64,000 bases of DNA from Isoetes taiwanensis (lineage: Eukaryota; Streptophyta; Lycopodiopsida; Isoetales; Isoetaceae). The stretch lies in assembly GCA_021234155.1 (NCBI GenBank), contig JAJEKV010000041.1:12102689-12166688 (forward strand). The letters run 5' to 3'. Of the stretch, positions 46,601-59,614 are shown piece after piece (the first letter of the stretch is position 1; each line of letters opens with the position of its first letter). The notes below the pieces were generated by a model that was not told the origin of the DNA, did not search any database, and saw only the letters and a list, made by a program, of their open reading frames with translations. The position numbers and the translations under genes are program-made.

Positions 46601-47800
46601 AAAGGAGCAAGATAAAGGCTATAGGACCATTTCCCAATTTAAGATAAAGGCTATAGGAGTCAAAGCATGTAATTTGATAACTTTTTTGCAATAATGCATG
46701 TAAAGAGAATCATGTAATTTGATAACTTTTGTGCAATAATGCATGGAAAGAGAACCACATATAACGCTAGGATGAATTTCCTTTTAAAGGCACTGTTTCG
46801 AAAAGAATTTACAGTTACAAATGCACAAATCTTTGTTGTTGATTCTAAATGAATACTTCATCTAAGCAAACAGAAACAAATTGAGCTTACGGGTTTCTAC
46901 GATCTGGACATTGATGATTTCAAGAAATGCAGCCATATAGAAAACAATTTGCACGTTTACAGGCAGTATATCCAACAACTAAAATTTGAATGCCAAGACA
47001 AAATTTCGAAGAATGAAATGTTCTCATAAGCATAATTTGTAGCCTGAAAAGTGCCTTGCAATGTAGGTACATAAATATCACTCCTTATATTAAGCAGGAA
47101 GAACTAATTCTTGGAAATGATCCGAAGGCCACGATAGAAGTACATGCAATAAATCGCGATTTAAAAACAGTTTATTGAATTCACAGAACTGTCTCTGCAC
47201 AAACTATCTTAGTGTCAGATACTGGAGACCACAACTTAATACCTCAGTAGCTGCTGCAGAAGCTCCTCAAATGCAAATTAGAAGTACTATTCATGTAAGC
47301 CTCTAGGACCAGTAGAATAATGTATGGCATGCCCTCCAAACCATGCTATCTCATTGGTTTCTGTTGAGAAAAGCATATAGTTGTGTGGCATTTAAGTATG
47401 GTCATTGTTTCTGTTTAAAAAACCATATAACGATCTAGGATTTAAGTATTATCAAGTGCGTTAATACATCAAATACATGTTTCAAAATAAGGAATTAAAT
47501 TCAGCCATCTTCAAACCAGTTGCATGTGAATGGATAAAAAATGCATCAATAGCATGTTTAAAGAGATAGTTTACATTTTTTTCACGTTATATCAAAGTCA
47601 GGACAAGCATATCCATTGAATATATCTCCATCATAAAATCCTACATGAAGCTGCTCAGTTCTAGCTAACAGATTTAGAAAGACATAAATAATGTTAGTCA
47701 GGACCTTGGAAATGATGCTATTTCTATGCTATGAAGGAATGGTCATCAAAGAAGGAAGTACGAAAGATTAATTTTAACTTTTACAGAAGATCATTTGGGT
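43660..47800. other. Long stretch without a recognised gene; internal duplications
   Basis: AT-rich, with no domain seen on either strand. Diverged direct repeats: GAGCATGTA..TTGAATG blocks at about 45410-45560 and 45717-45850; a CCTTGAAGTTGCAATGAGAAATGC-like block at 45906 and 46020; TGTTATGGTTGGAATGACGT at 45368 and 46150; a ~45-bp tandem unit ATGTAATTTGATAACTTTT at 46667-46755. It may be intron or old repeat sequence. Confidence 0.3.
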
Positions 47801-47829
47801 CTATAAAGCCAGAATGCTACAACTTGCAG

Positions 47830-49723
47830 CATTGCAGCTATAAAATAGTAGGCTACACAGAAGAAAGCATGAAACCTTCCTGACAGAAAGCATTAGGCAT
47901 ACGACATTAGGCATACAACCACTTGCAACCATTTCTTGAAAAGTCTTATATGCATCATCTGATCTGCTTGCATAGTATAGTGCAATTATAAGGAGGTTAT
48001 AAACACCTGCATTTGGAGGACATCCATTTTCGTGCATCTCTGCAAGAAGGGCTTTAGCCTCATCATGCCTGTTCACCTTACATAATCCATTAATTAATAC
48101 AATATAAGTAACAATATTTGGACTGTAACCCTTTTCCTTCACAGTTTGAAACTGGAGATGTTCCATGCCCACATCTTGTATTTCACTCCACAATCTTTGA
48201 GCCTCTTCAAACCTCCCATTTTACACAAGCCCATTGATAAGGGTATTAAATGATCAGATTGGGTTGACAGCCATCTGCTCTGATTTTCCTAAAAAATGCG
48301 ACTGCCTCATCAATGTTCCCTGCCTTAAGATATCCATCCATGATAGTGGTATACACCATGACATTAGCACCTAGGGCCTTCGCCTTCGTCTCTTCATTTA
48401 ACTTAAGTGCTTCATCAATCTGGCCTATGCTGCTCAGTCCTTGGATTGAAATAGAGAACGTGAAACTATCAGGAGGACATGAAGTTATCATGTGTTGTCT
48501 AAAAACTGCATTTGCCTTATCAACGTTGTTTGTCCTCACCAGTAAATCAAATAAACAGTTATAACTAAAAGTTGAGTGTTTAAATCCTCTTCTGTTGAGA
48601 GCCCAGAATAACAAATCCAATGCAGTACCTGGATCTCAGATTATTTGCAACACATAAGCTATGAGGGTAGAAGTAGATCTAAAACCCTTACCTTCAAGCA
48701 ATAGCATTAAATCTGACCCTTTCTGTCTTGTATTAGAACCTCAAGCACTGCATTCATTTTGAAGCGCAAGCGACCAAAGGGACGGACCAATTTTGACGGA
48801 TCAATTTTGCTTTTCATCCATATCCTGCGATAAGTCTCTGCCTGCAACATGAATAAATAAATTACATTTATGCCTATACATAAAAACAATCAAAATGTTT
48901 CAAAGACTAAATATTTTACAACGCAAACATTTTCTACAAAATGAAAGCAAGTGATTGTTCTAATGATAACCATCATATAAAAGATACAAAAGCACTTACA
49001 GAATTTCTGACTAACAATAATCAGAAAGTACTTAGACTACAGTTTCAGAAATTGAATAGCTATATCAAGAAAAATGAGAAGATGAAAGGATAGAGATGGT
49101 ATAGCCTGCTGGAATACTTGTCATTAAGCTGCTTGTAGCCTTTCAATAATAGATAGGGCTGGAGATATGAACTTAAGCATTCGAAAGTAGTTTCTCATTC
49201 AAAGAAAAAACTTGAATAGCTATATATTAAGAAAAATAAGAACATGAAAGGATAGAGATGGTATAGCCTGCTGGAATACTTGTCATTAAGCTGCTTATAG
49301 CCTTTCCATATAAACAGGGCATTTCTTGTAGAAGTTTTCTAGCATCAGAGAATCTATTGTCCTTGCAAAGTGCTTCAATCAGACCATCATAGGCTGCAGC
49401 AGTGGTCTTAAAATTCTTTTGGTTTGCAAGTTGTAAAAGCTCCACTGCTTCATCCAATTTTCCAGCTTTGCCAGCATCGGCAATAAGAATGCTTCTAAGC
49501 ATATCATCAGTACTTTGGCCCCTCTCTACCACTTCCTTCAGAATGTTACATGCACCATCAGAATCTCATATGTAGCATTATTTGATGAAAAGTTCTTTCC
49601 CAGCATTTCCATGAGAAGTCTTCCTGCATCTTCTCTCCTATCTGCCTCACTCAGCCCCCTGATGACGATACTGTAGGTGGCAGTATTCGGCTCACATTCC
49701 TGTTTATTCATTTCCTCAAACAA
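47830..49723 (-). pseudogene. P-class PPR protein, decayed and interrupted
   Basis: Minus-strand blocks with 35-residue PPR periodicity: EPNTATYSIVIRGLSEADRR (49680), TTAAAYDGLIEALCKDNRF (49410), then, after a ~600-bp non-coding part with a 163-bp-spaced duplication, KHSTFSYNCLFDLLVRTNNV (48570), NVMVYTTIMDGYLKAGNIDE (48370) and SPNIVTYIVLINGLCKVNRH (48110-48055). Frame breaks lie near 49563, 48278 and 48246, and there is a stop near 48226. Block order suggests two PPR pieces joined head to tail. P-class PPR proteins bind organelle RNA; this copy cannot make one. Confidence 0.75.
49087..49325. repeat. Direct duplication inside the PPR locus
   Basis: The ~75-bp phrase GGATAGAGATGGTATAGCCTGCTGG... 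occurs at 49087 and 49250, 163 bp apart, with similar AGCTATATNAAGAAAAAT sequence before each. The second copy includes the end of a PPR exon, so exon-edge sequence was duplicated into the flank. Confidence 0.8.
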
Positions 49724-49744
49724 CCAATAAGCTCCTGATATTAG

Positions 49745-50345
49745 ATGACGTCACTGGCCCAAGGCAAATGGGTGCATGTACTTGTGATCAGGCATGGATT
49801 TTATTCATGTGTTTCTGCACACAATGCCGTAATAACTATGTATACCAAGTGTGGTAGCTGGATGGATGTAATTGTAGTAGTTGATAGGATGTTAACACGC
49901 GATGTTATCTCATGGTCTGTGGTTATTGCATCATATGCTCAGTATGGACGTGCAGAAGAAGTCTTTCGCCTTGTTCTGGAAATGCACATTGAAGGAGTGA
50001 TGGTTAATGAAGTGACTTTTTGCAGCATACTGTCATATACTGTCAGCGTGTGGCAATGCTGGCCTGTTTAACGAAGGTTTTCACCACCTATTTTCTCTGA
50101 AAAGTGATCATACAATCATCCTCACAGTAGAACATGTCAATTGTGTAATTGACCTTCTTGGACGTGTAAAGAAAATAGATGTAGCAGAGGATATGATCAT
50201 ATGCATGCCTATTCAAGCAGATTCTGCTTCATGGATGGCCTTGCTTGCTTCGTGTGTATATTTAATGGATGTAAAGTATACAATTCGTGCTGCACAACAT
50301 GCTTCTGAATTGGATCCAGGAACTCTGCACCATATGTGCTATTAT
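49745..50345 (+). pseudogene. PLS-class PPR protein fragment
   Basis: The plus strand reads GKWVHVLVIRHGFYS, NAVITMYTKCGSWMDVIVV, RDVISWSVVIASYAQYGRAE and VNEVTFCSILS, the P-L-S repeat pattern. It shifts frame at a small duplicated CATACTGTCATATACTGTC (near 50030) and continues as SACGNAGLFNEGFHH, then VIDLLGRVKKIDVAEDMI and SASWMALLASC, the start of an E domain. It is convergent with the P-class pseudogene on the other strand; their ends are only about 20 bp apart. Confidence 0.8.
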
Positions 50346-50529
50346 CAAACATTTATATATCTCACAACATAGTTTCCCCTTGTCCATCTTCAAGTTTGTG
50401 GTCCTATATCCAGCACATTGTTGGCCTCCTTTCCCGTAGACTATACACGATAGGCATGCACACTTAGATAAAGGAAATTGCTGTAAGATGCCAAACAGTA
50501 AAAAAAAAAAAGGGAACAAAAAGATATAA

Positions 50530-50720
50530 TGCGGGGAGTTATGCTACGTACACCAAGTAAAGACATTCGCATCTTTCGTTCCTCTTCATCTTGTCCAGCA
50601 TACTTCTCTTTTATCTTTTCAATTTTCCCAGCTTTCCCACCTTTGACATTCTGGCATCTTCAGCTTTACTCAAATTCACTAAAGTCTTGTCCTCTGCAAC
50701 AGTCTCTCCTTCAAAACTTA
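50530..50720 (-). pseudogene. NEMF/Rqc2 (NFACT) C-terminal fragment
   Basis: On the minus strand a short stretch reads KIEKIKEKYAGQDEEER then KMRMSLLG, the signature at the start of the C-terminal domain of NEMF/Rqc2/Tae2 proteins, which work at stalled 60S ribosomes in quality control. A Lys/Ser-rich piece (NLSKAEDARMSK) precedes it after a frame shift. The rest of the ~1000-residue protein is absent, so this is a small relic. The wider open frame at 50529-51077 on the plus strand overlaps it and is likely chance. Confidence 0.55.
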
Positions 50721-51077
50721 TTGGTTCTTCATGTACTCCTCACAGACCCACAGAATGGCTATGGATATGCAAAGGAGCTGATGCCAAAACCTAGCAACAA
50801 CAAATGGACGACCTCCTCAAGCTATACCGCTGGCGCTTTGGAAATAAAGCAAGAAAATCAGTCAGAATCATATATTCCCGCAACAAAATACGCAAGCACA
50901 AAAGAACTCAACTCAAGATTATTTCTGAGCTCCTCAAAACTGATTGTGCTGGAGCTCACAACAAAGGCACGGGAGCGATTTGGAATACCATTGAAGAGAA
51001 GCGAATCAATCGCCACCAAGAGAACCGACATTGCTGGAGCTCCCCTTTTCTTTTTGCTCCTCAAAACTATCAAATAA

Positions 51078-52870
51078 AATTTGCTTCTTATCTTATATCA
51101 ATCTTATTCTGCAGTGAAATTGAGCGACCTAATTCCTGCAAGAAATGGATCGCCGGAGCAAAAATTTAAGCAGGCAACATCTTTACACCCCGACATTTCC
51201 AGATTTTCGTCGCACCCTGTCAGGAAAGATTATTAGACGTCGGCACCCTTTTGTTTGGAGACACACGGATACCTGCCATATGGCACGATCTAAGCCATCG
51301 ATTAAGGCGGAAGGACAAACGGAAAAAAATCTGCGCCGTCCGGCGGGGCGCAGGAACATTGGCGCGATCTCGGCCATCGATCGGGTGGACAGACCGACGC
51401 CACTATTTTATAATATAGGATAAGCCCTTAAAATAATATAAGCTTCTTTATTTCTCTTTTTAGTTTAGCTACATCTTTTCTGACGTTAAAATCTCTTCTT
51501 CTTCTATATTTATATGAGCTCTCAATGGTCCAGCATGCATAAAAAACCCCTATTTTTGGGTTGCCCCTAGGGGGGCAAACCCTCGTTTATGTGGGTATGT
51601 GGGCATATTCAAGTATATGCTGGCATATACCTAGCATATGCTAATGACTGCTTAAAACTGGCTGCTGCCTGTAAATGCTCGGTCATCCAAAATGCTCGGT
51701 CATCCAGCCTCATTATCAGCCTGCACCTCGGATTCTGCCCTCCCTTCCGCGCCTTGCATTTGTAATTGATTGTTTACGGTGTGGTCTCCCATTTTGCAAG
51801 GCGCTATCTCTATGTGGAATTTTACTTCGGATTCAATGGGGGGGTCATTTCTTCTGGCATAGGGTTAACTTGGAACAATTTATGGGCTCAATGGATCAAA
51901 CTTGATTATTTGGTAAAGGTCGAGGGGATCCGGCTCTGCTTTTGTGTTGCAGACTTTCATTCGGAGTTGGATTTCATATTTAGCACCTGAGTGAGTAAAT
52001 CATTAGGGCTCTTGCTTTTGCATTGCTTGATTTATCTACTGTTTCTGAGGAACATATGAGTATTATCCTCTGGTTTCATTTGCAGCGTTTAGATCGAAGC
52101 ATCAGAGCATGCAACATTTTTCTTAGATGTAGATTCAATTTCTGGCTGGTGCCCACAGATTCGAACTCAAGAGTACAAAATAGGATATTTTCTGTTTCCA
52201 TTTTTTATATCAACAATTCGGATTGGCTTCTTATTTTGGATGACGTTGTGTTGTTCTCAAATCATGCCTTGAGTTGTGGTTTATCCTATGTGGCATGCTC
52301 TCCTTCTTTATTTTTTGCAAAAAAAATCGATCCGATTCAAGCCCTAAAATGCTCCCATTTCTCAGCAGCTCTATCAATTTGGCAATGGACTTCCGGCTCC
52401 GGCATGGCAAATCCAGGTTTTTCTTCTCATTCTTTCTATGTATTTTTTGCGAAAAAAAAACAGCTGCCCTATCTCCAGTTCAGCAGATTCTACAAGGCTT
52501 TGGATTATTCTTGTTTTACCTTGGTTGTTGGCAACAAATCGTCTTGAAGAGTAGCCTCGAGCAAGCGGCCAAATTTGCTCAAGTAGCGACTTTTGAATAT
52601 CCAATACTCTAAATTTGCTGGTCTTATTCCTTAAAATTCAACCCTGTTCTCTGTTATCAAGAAGGTTTGGATTATTGACTCCTTTATATGAGCTTGGCAT
52701 ATATCAATATGCATCACACATTATCGGGGACATGCCTAGACAAGTCTATACAAGGATGTGTGGGGTTGGCTTTGTAGGCTGATCTTTCAGCTCAACCAAG
52801 CCATAGAACGGTGAGCTTATTTCCGGTTTGTATTGTTTTACAATAACACTTACCTTATGATCTCTTTGTT
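51078..52870. other. No gene assigned; GC-richer ORF patch at 51145-51423
   Basis: 51145-51423 has a 92-codon plus frame rich in Arg (RRHPFVWRHTDTCHMARSKP) and higher GC than its surroundings; the minus strand is also open. 51690-52610 has an open frame of 174 codons from 52023 with repeats of TTTTTTGC(A/G)AAAAAAA. Neither matches a family I know. These may be untranslated exon or promoter sequence. Confidence 0.2.
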
Positions 52871-52878
52871 GTTTGCAG

Positions 52879-52955
52879 GTTGATGATGCTCATGAGATGC
52901 TTGTGCAAATGGCACATCGTGGAGCAAGACCAATAAGGGTGATGGTGTTGTTTAC
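52879..52955 (+). other. Possible PPR-like exon piece
   Basis: After TTTGCAG the plus strand reads VDDAHEMLVQMAHRGARPI, which has the A..ml..M...G..P end of a PPR helix pair, then reaches a stop after a few more codons. It is too short to call alone. Confidence 0.3.
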
Positions 52956-55900
52956 ATAAGCATCATGACCTCTTTGATGCATTGTTTATGAGTTGTTATA
53001 AGCTAGAAATTTTGCATTTAGATCTAATGACATGTTCATTCCTGATCTGTGATGGTTCTGAAATGCCAAGCCAGCACATTTGAGTGATCATTTCAATGAT
53101 TTGGATTATGAGGATAGGACTTTATCTTTGTTGAAAGTTTTGGACCAATATGCGACCCCGAATATAACATGGCTGACAAATCCGTATAATACAATTTTAC
53201 ATCCCGGTAATTTAACACTTGCTTTGCCATTCCAGATTTACACCAAGGCATGTGTCAAAAACATATTTGTGGACCAATCAAAATGTTTCTGGCTTACATT
53301 GCTAATTTTCTCTCTTTTTTCTACATTCTAATTCGAATTTTTGTGGATATTCTTAGGATTGGCTTGAATGCATAGCTTGAATGGAGGTAAATTATGGAGA
53401 TGTGAATTTTTTTGTTTGCCCCATCATTTTGTTTGCAGACAGAATGATAGGTTAGGTTGATTCGCAGCTCCATCCCCTAGCATAGTTAAGGTCCTTCAAG
53501 TTATGTTCTCTTTCTTCAAACATTTAATGCAAGTCTCATTACTTTGCTACCATTCTGTAAAGGGAGATGTATGAAGGAACAACCATTTAGTTGTATCGGG
53601 ATAAAGACGAAGAGACCTTGAGAAATGCAGTTCGAGCATTTGTGCAAATTAAATGCTAACAAATAATATTATCCAAAGACATTAAAAGACCAATTCAAAT
53701 TATAGATTTTTTATTTGGCACCAAGGATTTCAAATCTAACATAAGGAAATTATTCGAGAGATCACCAGTGATAGATTGTAAATTTGCAACTCCATTTATT
53801 TTGAAACCTTTTGGTGATATTGAGGAGTTGTGTAGTGGATAATGTCATTCTCGGCCTTTTCCTAGGGTTGTCTTTATCACCCTTTTTTTTTCCCTCTCTC
53901 GATGAACCATTCTATTTGCGAGATTGGAGTTGCTTTGCACCTTTTTAAAACTAGGCATTTCGGACTTTTTGCTTTCCTATGGCATGGACTCTTTAAATCT
54001 GGAAAGTAGAATGTTTGCCTATGCTTTGCATACATTGGTGTGGAAGCTAATTTACGTTCCAACTATACCAATTTAAAATTGTATTAGACCGATGTTCCAA
54101 ATACAAATAGACACCAAAACATTTGAATTTATTTCTTCACAATGATCCGTGATGTATAAGACTTATTTGGGTACAATTTCCTGGGGACAAGGCCTTGATT
54201 CAAATCATTTGATACAATTTTTGTTTGATCTGATGGGGCACTGAGAGAGCCAGACTCGGATGGCGAGTTTTTTTGGTCGTGGTTGTAACACTAATGTTAG
54301 GCAACATTTAATACAATATCCCACAATCTAGAACCTTTACATTGCAATTCCTTTACATGCAGATGACATTCAACTAGGCTTTGTCACAAATATCTCCATG
54401 TGTACAGCAGATACATTAAATGAATGCTTTGGGACCATGGAATCTGTACTATGGAAGCATCAATTTAGGTTTCAACGAATATAATTGCTTATAAAATCAA
54501 ATGGATCCAATCAAGGAACATCTCTATGTATGTACAGAACAGATTGGTGAAAAATGCTGGCTGTTCTTTGCACCATCCAACTTCATGAAGTTTGAGAAGG
54601 GCGAATATGGTAGGATAGCTATACTACCAATTTACCTTTATGTTATCCGTATGGTGTGTTATGCTGCTGCCTTTAAATAAAAGCTCCACGGCCGTACACA
54701 AAAATTGACTCTATATGGAGCCGAAGCCTCCGCATCTTTGATGCCTTGAGGTAGGAAGGGGGCTCTTATGTCAATTTCTAAGGAGGGCATGTCAGGATTT
54801 GTATGCTATTTTTTGCTCAACGATTTTACTCCGTGTTAAGCTGCCTGCATGAGCCTAGCTGCACATACATTGACACATGACTTTGTTTTATTGGACTAGA
54901 ACAACTCTGCTATAATTTGTTCTTGCTACGTTTCCAAATGCATGGACGTTAAAATTACCACTAGATGCAACAACTATTTGGATAAAGTAGAAGAGCATTG
55001 CAGATAATTTTTTTCTCCCTTCATTGTTTCTCATGTTTCGGAATATTGAAGGTTGTGTTTTTATCTATGTCTCTATTGCAGGTCCAAAGGCATCTTGATG
55101 CGAGTTGTGGCATCAGGTATTTGAACCATTTGCACCAGAGTTGTGAGCCTTTCGTGTAGGTTTTGACATCAAACCTTGAATGTGTCGCATTGGAGACTAT
55201 AATTGTGGAATTGCCTTCATTACAAGCTTTTCCTTGCACTATCGACCGGCCAACACAAAAGCAATTGCCATTAACACAACCATAACAACTCCTATGATCC
55301 CAGTCATTGACTTCATAATATCCTATGGAAATCTTATGGACATTCATGTGAATCCACGTAGAGTATTGAGGAATCTAGAGGAATCTATATAGAATTCTAT
55401 AGAATCTAAAGGAATTTGTGTAAAATCTTAGGGATTCTTATAGGATCTAGAGGGAATCGTGGCGATTCAGTCCCAAACATTACATATCTTTACTAGGCTC
55501 GACTTTAGAACTTGATGTTTTAATTTATCTTGATAGCTAGGGGTATAGAGACACTATAGAGTATATGGATGCAATAGATTATTGGAGTAATTAGACAACA
55601 AAGATGCCATTTTGTTTAGCAAAATTCACTTGATTCATCTTCCTTAATTACAACGACATGTTTGCTATGTCTCTTAGCCAAAAGTGAACAGGTACAACAA
55701 TGCCAAAAAGTACAGGTGTAATAATGCCAAAAATACAGACATCATGAATTAAGAAACCACTTATTTTTCTAGTGTTTGCAATAAGTTAGACGTTTGCCAT
55801 CAACATTGCCCATAAATATAATGCATCATTAACAAGCCCAAAGTGAACATATGTAAAAAATGCAAAAAAGTTGATCGGATCCGCTCATATTGAATTGAGA

Positions 55901-56808
55901 CTTATTGTTTTATTAAGCAAAGTCCTTGCTCATTGTGGTGATTGCAATATCCCTTAGTCTTGTGGATGATGATTAATTCATTTTGTCTACATAGCATCTA
56001 TGTAGATGCGATAGCATATATGTACATATGATGATGTATAGAGGATTTATGTGACATTTTAGACATCATAGAAAAATAAGTATAATTTTTATTACAATAT
56101 CATGTGCTCAATTAGCAATTGTGAAATATTAGCAACACCCAAAGACAGAGTACCACGGGCTTCCATAGATACACAAAAGCAACCGGACATACCTTATCCA
56201 TAACAACAATGATGACAACAACTAGGAAAAGATTTTGGTTATTGAGAGATGAGCGATGCACCACTAGGGCACCAATTCCTAGGATGCCAAATATTTACGG
56301 ACAATAGTATGATTGACCTGGATGAACAATCTACTACCAAGTACTTGAAGCATTTGATTATTGCTTCAAGTACTTCAAAACAAATTTTAGATATAGTTAA
56401 TGCCATTTCCATCGGAAAACAAGAACTACATCGCATGCCACAAAAAGTTTAAACTTCATCTTATGCCAAAGTTTCAAACCGGCTTGGTATCTTTTTTAAT
56501 CTGCTACCTTTTTGTAGCTCCATCCATCCATCCATCCTGGACACTGAGAGTTGATTGGCTTTGAGGTATAGCTTTCCTTGTGGTCTTACAGATCCTATGC
56601 CAGCTATATTATATTTACCCTCATCCATGTGGGTTTGTGGCATATTCCAAGTATATATCAGTATATGCTCGAAAATATGACTTTGAAGTGTGATTTAAGC
56701 CATTTCACTCTCGGGTCACGGAGGGCGCAACACCTTGTTGTATAAATTTTGCTTTCCCAATAAAAAACTTGTAAAAACCAACGTAATTACATTAAGTTTA
56801 TTGTTTCC
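52956..56808. other. Long stretch without a recognised gene
   Basis: Short frames at 53080-53331, 55021-55347 and 56249-56452 look weakly protein-like (for example LGHQFLGCQIFTDN) but match nothing known to me. No RNA gene or clear repeat is seen. The 3' half may be old retroelement sequence. Confidence 0.25.
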
Positions 56809-56942
56809 CATGGCATGCGTGGTCAGCCCTTTTATTTTAGAGGATTTTATCTCATGTATGTATTTTAGTGTTTAGCATGGCATGCGTGGTCAGCCCTTTT
56901 ATTTTAGAGGATTTTATCTCATGTATGTATTTTAGTGTTTAA
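56809..56942. repeat. 67-bp tandem duplication beside a TIR
   Basis: The unit starting CATGGCATGCGTGGTCAGCC and ending TATTTTAGTGTTT(AG) occurs twice head to tail, and the second copy ends where the 25-bp TIR begins at 56941. It may reflect repair at an insertion or aborted excision. Confidence 0.85.
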
Positions 56943-57043
56943 GTCGTATTTAATTAAAGTGGGACAAATCTCGAATTTTGGGACTCGGACTGAAAATGGG
57001 ACTCATACTGATTTAAGTTTTACATTGAATCGTTGTTAGATCG

Positions 57044-57360
57044 AGGGGAAGGGGGAGAAGTTGGGGGAGAAGTTGAGAGAAGTTGGGGGAGGAAGTTCCA
57101 AAGGGGGTGAGAAGAGGGGGCAAGGGGGAGAAGAGAAGAGGTGCAAGGGGAGGTGAGTTTAAAGGGGGGTGAGAAGAGGGGCAAGCAGGTGAGTTCGGAA
57201 GGGGGGGAAAGAGCGCAAGGGCAAACGTGATAAGGAGGATGGGCAAAGGGGAGGAGATGACAAATGGGATGAAGATGGCAAATGAGATGGCAAATGGGTC
57301 AAGAGGGGAGGGCAAAGAGGAGATGGCAAGGGAGGGGAAAAAGGAGGAGAGGAATGAAAG
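57044..57360. repeat. G-rich purine tract with quadruplex potential
   Basis: About 320 bp of almost pure A/G on the plus strand with repeated GGGGGAGAAG, GGGGGTGAGAAG and GGGGCAAG runs; many sets of four G-runs lie within 30 bp. The Pro/Leu/Ser open frames on the minus strand are a by-product. Confidence 0.85.
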
Positions 57361-58890
57361 GCTTTGTAAATAATAAAATAAATAAATATAATATAATAAA
57401 TAATAATACAATTAAAATACATTAAATGATTTAATAAATACAAATAAACATCATTAATTAAATAATTTTCTTTCTAAGCCCCAGCGTGTGAGAATGGGCT
57501 CAGCATATGGGCTCACCTGTGAGGAGAGTCACCTAGGCCTTTCCAATCATAAAGCGCTCCAGAAATGAAGCTGATTGAACCTCGACTCTTCTTCCAAAAC
57601 TCCATTGGGCATCCGGTGCCCCTTTATGCATTATCAACGTCCCAGTGGACTCAATGGGACTCCCGGAGGAAGGCGGGGGATTTTACCAACCGATGCCCGG
57701 GGTTGCCCGGGTTGTTGAAGGATCACGACAAACGGTTTAGCCGGGAAGGAGCTTGGGAACGGTTTGGGGGAAGGAGCTTCGGGAACAGTTTTTAAAGCGC
57801 AGAAGAGTTTCCACGTTTCTTGAGCTTGGCTTAGATGAAAAGAATTTTGAATCTGCAGTTCGCCGTTGTCCTGCGCATTTGAAGCGATTTGGGCGAAAAT
57901 TGGAGGACCTTAAGCGGCAGAGCTTAACAAATTAGGGATTGGAAAAGAGCTCATAGGTCGCATATTGTTGACCTATCCTCCTTCCATCCTTGAATCGATG
58001 CCATTATTCTTCATCTGCGCCTCATGGAGGATTTTTTTTTCAAGGTATGGCCTACAAAAATCTGCTCTTTTCTAGAGCGGTTTCTCTTGCGACCCACATG
58101 CGTCTTTGTTTCTTTCTAAGAATAACATTAAACGCATGGACACGTTTTGGAAACGATATAAGATAAGTGCCCCACAATAAGCAACGGTCGAAATGGGCTT
58201 CACCACGGGCTTTTAGTTCTTCATTCCAATTTGAAGCCCCTTCATCATGGCGGAGAGGAGAAAAATGCGCCCAGATTTAAGATCCCAGTCCGGATCCGAA
58301 TGTGCCCTATTTTTACATGCGAGCTTGTGCCACCGTCCATGGATCAATCTTGCGAATTTCTCTATTCTCCCAAATCGAGCTTTGTGGCTTTGTTTTAATT
58401 CGGGATCCACCGGCGTTTAATCTGGATCTTTGGATAGTGCACGGATTGGAGCTTGCAAGAAAAAAAGGGGAAAGCTACTGCTATGGCTATGGCGTAAAAG
58501 GAAGGAAAAAGCTATGGCATACCTGTGCCTTTTCGATCCAAGGAGAGATTAACAGAGCCGGAGAAGCAAGCATAGCCCATACTGGCTGCACCATAGCTCG
58601 AAAATCTGGCTAAATTCCCGACTCATTTTTCCATCATCCTCTTGTGTTACTTGCACTTCCGCCCTCAAAGTACCGGCTAAATCCCAAGAATAAGGTCCAC
58701 CGTCTGCAAATCCTTGCACAACTGTTAGAATTATATACATTTTCCACAGAGTGACAAGCAGGGTTTCATAGACGGCATTTCGCACAGAACAATGTAGATC
58801 CGAAGCAGAATGGGAAACGGAGCTATGGCGTTGGGGAGTTTCTTCCGGTGGTACAAAGGAACTTCTGTCTCAAAGGTATGTACCAAAGTT
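57361..58890. other. Inner part of the 3.88-kb element, no gene assigned
   Basis: Plus-strand frames at 57565-57795 (SRRKAGDFTNRCPGLPGLLK) and 57753-57935 (STFLELGLDEKNFESAVRRC) look moderately protein-like and may be pieces of one gene joined by a shift, but I recognise no domain. Confidence 0.25.
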
Positions 58891-59095
58891 TAAAATTCAA
58901 TCATGGGCGGGAAAAAAAGGCGGGGTATTAGAAAAAGGGGTAAAATAATACGTTGAAAAAGAAAGTGTAAAATAAATGATTTTAAAATTCAAGCATGGGT
59001 TAAAATTCAAGCATGGGCGGGAAAAAAAGGCGGGGTATTAGAAAAAAAGGGTAAAATAATACGTTGAAAAAGAAAGTGTAAAAATAAATGCTAAT
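58890..59095. repeat. Tandem ~105-bp repeat in the 3.88-kb element
   Basis: AATTCAATCATGGGCGGGAA..., GGCGGGGTATTAGAAAAAGG and AATAATACGTTGAAAAAGAA appear twice (58890 and 59000), with a third short start (AATTCAAGCATGGG) between them. Confidence 0.85.
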
Positions 59096-59614
59096 AATAT
59101 AGGATTATATTTTGACGTGTCCCTAATTTCCTCTTTTCATGTGTGTGCTACTATGTTCACACGTTAAACATTATGTTGCCATGGTGCACGTTTTCTAGGC
59201 ATATATTCTTATTCTAAGGTAAAAACTTAACTTTGCGAAGATCATGGGTTAAACACCTTGTTTAACCCATTTTGAAGTCAAGGCACAAAATGGGATATAG
59301 GTCTAATGCATACTAATAGATTTAATGCATAGGTCTAATAGGCTCTCGTAGGTTATAATGTGCATTATAGGTGCATATGTTGCTATTTACATGTGCATTA
59401 GGCATTACTCTTTACATAGCTAAATATGAGCCCAATGGTCCCCTCTTCATATAGCTATATGGTATGGTCCATTAGAAAGGGGGAGGGTCCATTGGATGTG
59501 TCCATTAGATAATACATGGGGAGGGTCTATTTTTCATGGAAAATACGTAGGAAATTTATGGGGAGGGTATTTTTTCATAGAAAATACATAGGATGTTTGA
59601 AGGTTATTCATTGT

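Noticed and set aside
57013-57443. Pro/Leu/Ser-rich open frames on the minus strand
   Set aside because: They come from the purine-tract repeat and have no domain or start context.
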